Assembly (NCBI GenBank): GCA_001768155.1
Contig: MENC01000192.1
Location: 1,353-22,860 of the forward strand
DNA length: 21,508 nucleotides
From: Bacteroidetes bacterium GWA2_30_7
GTDB lineage: Bacteria; Bacteroidota; Bacteroidia; Bacteroidales; GWF2-33-38
Direction: 5' to 3'
The notes beneath the pieces were generated by a model. That model worked only from the letters and a program-made list of their open reading frames with translations, searched no databases and was not told the origin of the DNA. This document shows positions 16,163 through 21,508 of this stretch, piece by piece. Position 1 is the stretch's first letter. Every line of letters begins with the position of its first letter. A program made the position numbers and the translations under genes.

Positions 16163-16541
16163 TTTTTCCGTATTATTTTTTTTGCCACAAAGACACAAAG
16201 GCACAAAGTTTTTATTCTTAACACTTTATGCGCTTATATCCATATACCTTATAATCTTTTATCTTTACTATTTATCTAACTTCTAATTTCTAAATTCAAA
16301 CCTCAAACAGATTGCTTCGTGCCTCGCAATGACGAAAGTTGGCAACCTCAAACCTCAAACAGATTGCTTCGTGCCTCGCAATGACGAAAGTTGGCAACCT
16401 CAAACCTCTAACTTTTAACTTTTTACCACATAGAATCATAGAAACACTTCGACAAAGCTCAGTGCATCGCATAGATTTCACATAGTTATTTATCTATTAA
16501 TAACTTTTCTAAGCTCTAACCTCTAATTTCTAACTACTTCT
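16163..16541. repeat. Intergenic stretch inside the efflux operon filled with dispersed repeats
   Basis: This 379-base gap separates the adaptor and pump genes. It contains a CACAAAGACACAAAGGCACA run (near 16187), a 52-base tandem repeat (16296-16408), CTTCGACAAAGCTCAGTGCA (16447), CATAGA/ACATAG short repeats, and TCTAACYTCTAA-type runs. All resemble common dispersed Bacteroidota intergenic repeats. I see no promoter, and the small open frames here are repeat translations, not genes. Confidence 0.75.
16296..16408. repeat. 52-base tandem repeat, about 2.2 copies
   Basis: Copies at 16296-16347 and 16348-16399 appear identical, with a partial third to 16408. Each carries AGATTGCTTCGTGCCTCGCA followed by ATGACGAAAGTTGGC, the same family as the in-gene copy at 2357-2397. 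Confidence 0.9.
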
Positions 16542-17654
16542 TCAATAACTAACAACTTGTCCTTCCATCAAATCTTGATATCCGCTTGTAATTATTTTAT
16601 CGCCGGCTTTTAAGCCTTTTTTTATTTCGGCAAGTCCATTATAAATAAAACCTATTTCGACATCACATTTTTTGGCAATAATATTATTTCCATCGTTATA
16701 GGCTAAAAACACATAAGTACTATTCATTGATTTTTGAACTAAATTAATTGGTACAACTACTGCTGAATCAGACCTATAATCATTAATTTTAATAACTGCA
16801 ATCATATTTGCTCTAAAATCAATATCTTTTGTTTCTGTAAGCCGAACTTCAACCTGAAATGTTCTGTTAATTGGGCTGATATATTTACTTGCAAAATCAA
16901 TATTCGCAGACAATTCTTCGTTAAAATCGGGGAAGAAAATATTCACATTATTTCCCTTTTTTATTTTTGATGAATACGATTCTGCAACATCTGCATAAAC
17001 TTTAACTGTCGAAAAATTAACAATTCTGAATGCCGGAAATCCGGGAGCAATTGATTGTCCAATTTTTATCGGTATTTCTTCAATTGTTCCACTAATAGGC
17101 GATTTTATTTTCGACATTTCAAATTGCTCTAACAATGTTTTACGCTTTTTCTCAAGGCTTTCTTTATTATTTTTTGCAGTCAGATATTGTACTTCTGAAC
17201 CAATTTTCTGTTCCCACAATCGTTTTTGTTTCTGATACAAAGTATCGACAAAAGACATTGAAGCTTCGAGTTCTTTAATGCCTTGTTCCAATACTGAAGC
17301 ATCAATTTGAGCTAGAACTTGTCCTTCGCTAACTTCATCGCCTTCTTTTACAAAAATATCACTTATAACTCCCATTGATTGAGCATTTACTGCAACGTTT
17401 TTGTCTCCATCCACTTTACCCTGAACCTCTATATAATGTTCAAATTTTTGCGTTTTTACTTCATTTACCTGAACAAATTTTGAATTTTGAACAACATTAG
17501 AATCTGTTTTTGCGATTTCTTCTTCAAGTGTTTTAATTTTTTCGGATAATTCTTCGTACTGCTTTTTTAAGCCTTCTAGTTCGACTTTTTTATCGGCATT
17601 TTTGCATGAAACAAAGAAAATTACAAGAATAATTATTGAAAATACTGATTTCAT
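16542..17654 (-). CDS. Periplasmic membrane-fusion (adaptor) lipoprotein of RND efflux
   Basis: A 370-residue HlyD/AcrA-type adaptor. Its signal ends in a lipobox-like FFVSC with Cys17, so it is probably lipid-anchored. A short coiled coil (about 25-50, KQYEELSEKIKTLEEEI) follows. The barrel-sandwich lipoyl half is GVISDIFVKEGDEVSEGQVLAQID, then a helical hairpin (LYQKQKRLWEQKIGSEVQYL), then KSPISGTIEEIPIKIGQSI as the second lipoyl half. It links the pump to the TolC-like channel. The gene begins ten bases after the TolC gene ends, and the pump gene follows after a repeat-filled gap. Confidence 0.93.
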   Translation of the reverse strand: MKSVFSIIILVIFFVSCKNADKKVELEGLKKQYEELSEKIKTLEEEIAKTDSNVVQNSKFVQVNEVKTQKFEHYIEVQGKVDGDKNVAVNAQSMGVISDIFVKEGDEVSEGQVLAQIDASVLEQGIKELEASMSFVDTLYQKQKRLWEQKIGSEVQYLTAKNNKESLEKKRKTLLEQFEMSKIKSPISGTIEEIPIKIGQSIAPGFPAFRIVNFSTVKVYADVAESYSSKIKKGNNVNIFFPDFNEELSANIDFASKYISPINRTFQVEVRLTETKDIDFRANMIAVIKINDYRSDSAVVVPINLVQKSMNSTYVFLAYNDGNNIIAKKCDVEIGFIYNGLAEIKKGLKAGDKIITSGYQDLMEGQVVSY

Positions 17655-17664
17655 AATATATTGA

Positions 17665-19056
17665 TTATTTATTATTTGACACTAATTTTTCTAAAGTTGC
17701 TTTTTTGTTTAATACATCAAGAATTGTATTAAAATACGAAGCTTGCGTAGTTAGATGTTGATTTTGTACCAAAGTTAATTCCTGGCTCGATGATAATCCT
17801 TCTTTATACTTTATCAGAGTTCGTTCATATATTTTTTTTGTAAGACTAACGTTCTCTTTTATAGACAAATATTGATTGTAAGATGTTATATACTCATTTT
17901 TAGTTTTTAGGTATTGAAGTGTTAATCCCTGCTCAACTTTTTCGAGAGTATTATTTGATTTTTCCAACTCAAGTTTAGCTTGACCAACTCTTGATAATTT
18001 CATTCCGCTTCCAAAAATTGGAATTTCCATTCCTACACCAAAAATATGAGGAATACTGAAATTAAATGACGGTGCTTTTTGCAATCTTTCGTAACGATAA
18101 AAAGCAGCAATACTTGGCAGAAATTTTGATTTTTCTCTTTTTAAACTCAGTTTTGTTAATGTAACTTGATTGAGCATTAACTGATAATCTGGATTATTAT
18201 CTATTTTAAATTCGCTGTTTATATATTGTTCTGCATTTTCTTGACTTATAATTGATTCAAGATTATCGAGCAATTTGATTCCTTTCGTATTTTCTAATCC
18301 AATTTGAAATTTCAATAAATCATAAGCTAAATTTACTTGCCTTTCAACAGAGGCAATCATATTTTCGAGGTTGGTTTTATTAATTTTAAATTGGTCAACA
18401 TCAGTTTCTTCAATATATCCGGCTTTATTAATTTGAATCAATTCGGAATATGTTTTATCAATTAATTCTAATCCTGATTTAAGAATTTTAAAATTTTCTT
18501 CGGCTACAAGAACAAGATAATATGCTTGTTTTACAGACTCTTTTGCATCGTTTATTGTTTTCGATTCGCTTAATTCCATTAGTTGTTTAAATGCTTTTGT
18601 TGCTTGCAATCCAACAATATATTCGCCGCTAAAAACTAATTGTGAAACTGTTAAATCAAATGTTATATTCTGTTTAACGCCAAGTGCCAAAGGGGGAGTT
18701 TCAATATAAAAATTACGTAAATCGCCCACATTATTAATTGGAGTTTCTGCTGGAACATTATCGGGAATATAAAATGCTTTTCCAAAACTAACTTCAGGAA
18801 CTTTGAAAATATTCTGATACGAAATTTTTCCATTTACCTGTGGTAATCCAATTGCGGTTGTTTCCCAAATTTTCTTTTTGGCAATTATTATATCAATTTT
18901 TGAATTTTTAATTGCCTGATTATTTTCTTCGGTTAGTATTAATGCGTCTTGTAAGGTTAAGTTTACAATGCTATCTTTCTGAGCAAAAGAGTTTTTGTAA
19001 AGAAAAATCACTAATATGAGTAGAAATATATTTGAATAAAATTTAGAATTATTCAT
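17665..19056 (-). CDS. TolC-family outer-membrane efflux channel
   Basis: A 463-residue outer-membrane factor. A signal peptide (cleavage near FAQKDS, about 26) is followed by LTLQDALILTEENNQAIKNS, the typical TolC entry helix, and long alternating helices such as KTNLENMIASVERQVNLAYDLL and TKNEYITSYNQYLSIKENV. Strand segments (for example KINKTNLE, VGMEIPIFGSGMK) close the barrel. The start overlaps the tetR stop by eight bases, indicating translational coupling. It forms the outer part of the tripartite pump. Confidence 0.93.
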   Translation of the reverse strand: MNNSKFYSNIFLLILVIFLYKNSFAQKDSIVNLTLQDALILTEENNQAIKNSKIDIIIAKKKIWETTAIGLPQVNGKISYQNIFKVPEVSFGKAFYIPDNVPAETPINNVGDLRNFYIETPPLALGVKQNITFDLTVSQLVFSGEYIVGLQATKAFKQLMELSESKTINDAKESVKQAYYLVLVAEENFKILKSGLELIDKTYSELIQINKAGYIEETDVDQFKINKTNLENMIASVERQVNLAYDLLKFQIGLENTKGIKLLDNLESIISQENAEQYINSEFKIDNNPDYQLMLNQVTLTKLSLKREKSKFLPSIAAFYRYERLQKAPSFNFSIPHIFGVGMEIPIFGSGMKLSRVGQAKLELEKSNNTLEKVEQGLTLQYLKTKNEYITSYNQYLSIKENVSLTKKIYERTLIKYKEGLSSSQELTLVQNQHLTTQASYFNTILDVLNKKATLEKLVSNNK

Positions 19057-19678
19057 TTTTATTAATTTTTTTAAGTTCCTTAATTTTATTATTTACCATC
19101 TCAAGTCCTTTTTCGTTTACAATTCCTCGAATATGATAATTGAAAATTTCAAAAACAAATTCGGGTGATGTAAATTCCTCAACAGTAAACACATTGCTTT
19201 CGAAAATGCCTTCAATTCTTGAAACATGAAGCTTTGCAATAATTTCTTCGTTCATTTCTTTTCGGAATAAACCTTCACGCTTTCCTTTTTTTAAATTAGC
19301 AAGTACAGAATTATACATTTTATCTCTTCGGACTTCGTAAAAATGCTTGTAAATATCTGGATAGTATTTTTTTAAATCGTAAGCCATTGAAGGATTATAT
19401 TCTTTTAGCATATGAGTTAGAAAAATATTTACTTCAAATATTTCTTCTATTGCATTTAAGTTTTTTCCCGAAATATGTTCACTTTTGTTGTCGTGAAAAG
19501 ATAAAAAAGAATCCATTACCTTCGAAACAAGGTCGGTTTTATCGTTGAAATAGTTATAAAGTGTTTTTTTTGAAATGCCTAATTCACGGGCAACATCATC
19601 CATTGTGATGCTTTTGATACCGTATTTAAGATATAGAAATGCTACTTTTTCAATGATATTTTCAGCTTCTTTTTCCAT
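19049..19678 (-). CDS. TetR/AcrR-family transcriptional regulator of the efflux operon
   Basis: A 209-residue repressor. An N-terminal helix-turn-helix spans about residues 24-55 (ITMDDVARELGISKKTLYNYFNDKTDLVSKVM). The C-terminal domain has no recognised ligand-binding signature. It is the first gene of the operon tetR-tolC-adaptor-pump, which suggests local control of the pump. A 19-base-arm palindrome overlapping its promoter region (19702-19743) is the likely binding site. Confidence 0.92.
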   Translation of the reverse strand: MEKEAENIIEKVAFLYLKYGIKSITMDDVARELGISKKTLYNYFNDKTDLVSKVMDSFLSFHDNKSEHISGKNLNAIEEIFEVNIFLTHMLKEYNPSMAYDLKKYYPDIYKHFYEVRRDKMYNSVLANLKKGKREGLFRKEMNEEIIAKLHVSRIEGIFESNVFTVEEFTSPEFVFEIFNYHIRGIVNEKGLEMVNNKIKELKKINKNE

Positions 19679-19682
19679 TTTA

Positions 19683-19690
19683 CAAATATA
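19683..19690 (-). promoter_or_regulatory. -7 element of the tetR promoter
   Basis: The minus strand reads TATATTTG, a perfect TAnnTTTG match, ending only four bases before the ATG at 19678. If used, the transcript is leaderless or nearly so. Confidence 0.6.
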
Positions 19691-19701
19691 TATACAGTTT
19701 T

Positions 19702-19743
19702 AAACTTTGGAAACATTTTTTGATAAAAATGTTTCCAAAGTTT
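19702..19743. promoter_or_regulatory. Long palindrome, candidate TetR operator
   Basis: AAACTTTGGAAACATTTTT (19702-19720) and AAAAATGTTTCCAAAGTTT (19725-19743) are perfect 19-base arms around TGAT. It overlaps the -33 region relative to the TATATTTG at 19683-19690, where a repressor would block transcription. It could instead be part of a terminator, but a separate terminator lies at 19811-19862. Confidence 0.6.
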
Positions 19744-19810
19744 TTTTAAACATATTCGATGCTGAAAATCGCTTATTGAAAATTATATGGATTATTAAAA
19801 TGTGTGAAAA

Positions 19811-19862
19811 TAAAAAAGCCCTTTATTATAATTATCTTCATTTATGATAATTATAATAAAGG
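19811..19862 (-). terminator. Terminator after the rpoC-DUF3467 genes
   Basis: Perfect 17-base arms CCTTTATTATAATTATC (19819-19835) and GATAATTATAATAAAGG (19846-19862) surround a ten-base loop. On the minus strand the hairpin is followed by GGCTTTTTTATTTT. It lies 34 bases after the DUF3467 stop. Confidence 0.8.
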
Positions 19863-19896
19863 ACTAGTTTTAAAAAGATTGTATTTTTAGAAAAAT

Positions 19897-20220
19897 TTAA
19901 GCTTTTGCAGTAGTTCCGCCAAAATTTGCAGTAAACATCGGGTTTCCATATCCTTCTGTTGATTTGATTGTACCAAAAGTAGCTTCATACTTTTTGATAT
20001 TTTCGATTAAAGCCTGAACAAGCCTTTTGGCATGTTCAGGTGTTAATACTATTCTTGATTGAACTTTTGCTTTTGGAATTCCAGGCATAACTCTAACATA
20101 GTCAATCACAAATTCACTTGGAGAATGAGAAATAATTGCTAAATTTGAATATATTCCCTGAGCTATTTCTTCTGTAAGTTCAATATTTATTTGACCTTTA
20201 TTTTCGTCTTTTGTTTCCAT
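19897..20220 (-). CDS. DUF3467 domain protein
   Basis: A 107-residue protein with INIELTEEIAQGIYSNLAII, SEFVIDYVRVMPG, AKVQSRIVLTPEHAKRLVQALIENIKKYE. This pattern is typical of the DUF3467 family, which in Bacteroidota is found just after rpoC, as here. The function is unknown. About 225 bases of repeats separate it from rpoC, so cotranscription is uncertain. The strand and terminator suggest it ends the polymerase operon. Confidence 0.85.
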   Translation of the reverse strand: METKDENKGQINIELTEEIAQGIYSNLAIISHSPSEFVIDYVRVMPGIPKAKVQSRIVLTPEHAKRLVQALIENIKKYEATFGTIKSTEGYGNPMFTANFGGTTAKA

Positions 20221-20247
20221 ATTCTAAATTCTAAATTGTAAATTCTA

Positions 20248-20400
20248 CATTTCGAGAGCATTTCGATAAACTCAATGTACCACCTCAATAATCGTACATT
20301 TCGAGAGCCTCAATGCCCATAAATCGTACATTTTGAGAGCCTCAATGTCCGTATTTCGAGAGTATTTCGATAAACTAAACACCTCAATGTCAGTAAATCG
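20248..20400. repeat. Direct repeats with TTTCGAGAGC core
   Basis: Four variants occur, at about 20248, 20299, 20328 and 20353, built from CATTTCGAGAGCCTCAATG, with some carrying an inserted TTTCGATAAACTCAATG. The same core is found in the inner stem at 12648-12683, and TTCGATAAACTCAATG resembles TTCGACAAAGCTCAGTG at 16449. Confidence 0.75.
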
Positions 20401-20448
20401 TAACACGCTTGAAGGTGGCGAATGCCACGCTTCAAGGTGTGCGTGTTA
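20401..20448. repeat. Imperfect hairpin spanning the rpoC stop codon
   Basis: TAACACGC (20401-20408) pairs with GCGTGTTA (20441-20448), and an inner stem CTTGAAG/CTTCAAG with GTGGC/GCCAC completes it, with small bulges. The right arm includes the rpoC stop codon (20446-20448). It may end or slow the rpoC transcript, or be a repeat copy that provides the stop. Confidence 0.6.
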
Positions 20449-21508
20449 TTCTATTTCTACATTAATGTTTTTAGATGCCATCATTTTTTCGTATTCGTCC
20501 ATTGAGCCTACAATAATTTTATCGTATTCTCTTAATCCCGAACCGGCAGGAATTAAATGTCCAACAATAACATTTTCCTTTAAGCCTTCTAATTCGTCAA
20601 GTTTTCCATGAATTGCAGCTTCGGTAAGTACTTTAGTTGTTTCCTGGAACGATGCAGCAGAAATGAAACTCTTAGTTTGTAGTGCAGCCCTGGTTATACC
20701 TTGTAAAATTTGATTAGAAGTAGCAGGAACAGCATCACGCGACTTAATAAGTTTCATGTCTTTACGTTTAAGAATTGAGTTTTCGTCACGTAATTTTCTT
20801 TCTGAAATAATCTGACCGGCTTTAACTGTTATAGAATCTCCTGAATCGACTATAACTTTTTTCCCATATATGTCATCGTTCTCACTCATAAATTCCCATT
20901 TATCAATAATCTGATTTTCGAGGAATTTTGTATCGCCCGGGTCTATAATTTCGACTTTACGCATCATTTGACGAACTATTACTTCAAAATGTTTATCGTT
21001 GATTTTAACACCTTGAAGTCTATAAACTTCCTGAACTTCATTAACAATATATTCCTGAACCTGAGTTGGTCCTTTAATTGCTAAAATGTCGGAAGGAGTA
21101 ATCGCTCCGTCAGATAATGGAGTTCCGGCTTTAACGTAATCGTTCTCCTGAACTAATATTTGTTTTGAAAGTGGAACTAAATACTTTTTAAGTTCATCTG
21201 TTTTAGATTTAACATGAATTTCTCGGTTTCCTCTTTTAATTTTTCCAAAAATAACTTCACCGTCTATTTCGGCAACTACCGATGGATTAGAAGGATTTCG
21301 AGCTTCAAATAACTCTGTAACTCTAGGCAAACCACCTGTAATATCACCAGACTTACCAACTGCTCTAGGTATTTTAACAAGAATTTCACCAGCTTTTACC
21401 ATGCTTCCATCTTGTGCAATTATATGAGAACCAACTGGTACGTTATAAGATTTTAAAGTATCTCCGGTTTTTGAAGCAATACTGATTCCAGGAATTTTAG
21501 TTTTATCT
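20446..21508 (-). CDS. rpoC: DNA-directed RNA polymerase beta' subunit (C-terminal part)
   Basis: The last 354 residues or so of the beta' subunit; the frame is open to the right edge, so the first internal Met at 21402 is not the start. Visible conserved sequences include PRAVGKSGDITGGLPRVTELFEAR (domain 5), QEVYRLQGVKINDKHFEVIVRQM, SFISAASFQETTKVLTEAAI and the terminal VGHLIPAGSGLREY. These match beta' of Bacteroidota closely. The protein forms part of the catalytic core of RNA polymerase. The DUF3467 gene follows on the same strand. Confidence 0.97.
   Translation of the reverse strand, partial: DKTKIPGISIASKTGDTLKSYNVPVGSHIIAQDGSMVKAGEILVKIPRAVGKSGDITGGLPRVTELFEARNPSNPSVVAEIDGEVIFGKIKRGNREIHVKSKTDELKKYLVPLSKQILVQENDYVKAGTPLSDGAITPSDILAIKGPTQVQEYIVNEVQEVYRLQGVKINDKHFEVIVRQMMRKVEIIDPGDTKFLENQIIDKWEFMSENDDIYGKKVIVDSGDSITVKAGQIISERKLRDENSILKRKDMKLIKSRDAVPATSNQILQGITRAALQTKSFISAASFQETTKVLTEAAIHGKLDELEGLKENVIVGHLIPAGSGLREYDKIIVGSMDEYEKMMASKNINVEIE

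Noticed and set aside
16163..16204. Fourteen extra N-terminal residues of the RND pump
   Set aside because: They come from the CACAAAG repeat; normal RND proteins begin near MKEKFKEFF.
16296..16408. CRISPR-like array
   Set aside because: The units are directly tandem, with no unique spacers and no cas genes nearby.
16296..16481. Small open frame across the tandem repeat
   Set aside because: It is the translation of a dispersed repeat, a common false gene in Bacteroidota annotations.
20446..21402. Complete gene starting at the Met at 21402
   Set aside because: The frame is open to the right edge and the sequence is the interior of rpoC.

Overview
The window looks like chromosomal DNA from a Bacteroidota member, probably Bacteroidales-like. 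The evidence is very AT-rich DNA, genes without recognisable Shine-Dalgarno sequences, several TTTG/TTG-N19-TAnnTTTG promoters typical of the phylum, two secreted proteins with type IX secretion (T9SS) C-terminal sorting domains, an rpoC followed by a DUF3467 gene, and an ftsX followed by a DUF3098 gene. Species cannot be named from this sequence.

Layout, left to right. (1) Positions 1-1106: ftsX and a partial DUF3098 gene on the minus strand with a good housekeeping promoter. (2) Positions 1199-6355: a plus-strand locus with an ECF sigma factor, an overlapping gene for an inner-membrane-anchored protein ending in an outer-membrane beta-barrel, and a large secreted SprB-repeat/PKD protein. 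A two-part motif with identical spacing precedes both the sigma gene and the secreted-protein gene. I read it as the promoter recognised by this sigma factor, so the locus looks like a self-contained envelope-to-surface regulatory circuit. (3) Positions 6402-7090: a palindromic repeat cluster, a dCMP deaminase, and tRNA-Leu(CAA) with its own promoter and terminator. (4) Positions 7366-11586: a three-gene minus-strand operon for a small barrel-like envelope protein, a lipoprotein, and an Asp-box beta-propeller protein with a T9SS tail. (5) Positions 11594-12718: an MNT-HEPN toxin-antitoxin pair flanked on both sides by nested inverted-repeat elements. (6) Positions 12788-19743: a TetR/TolC/membrane-fusion/RND efflux operon, with a 19-bp-arm palindrome overlapping the tetR promoter and about 380 bp of dispersed repeats between the adaptor and pump genes. 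(7) Positions 19811-21508: the end of rpoC and the DUF3467 gene, with a terminator and more repeats.

Short dispersed repeats recur throughout. Most are intergenic, but one copy sits in frame inside the barrel-protein gene at 2357-2397. The most distinctive content is the sigma/barrel/SprB locus with its paired promoters, the nested inverted repeats around the toxin-antitoxin pair, and the tetR palindrome. The individual gene families are mostly known; the arrangement and the regulatory sites are what deserve attention.
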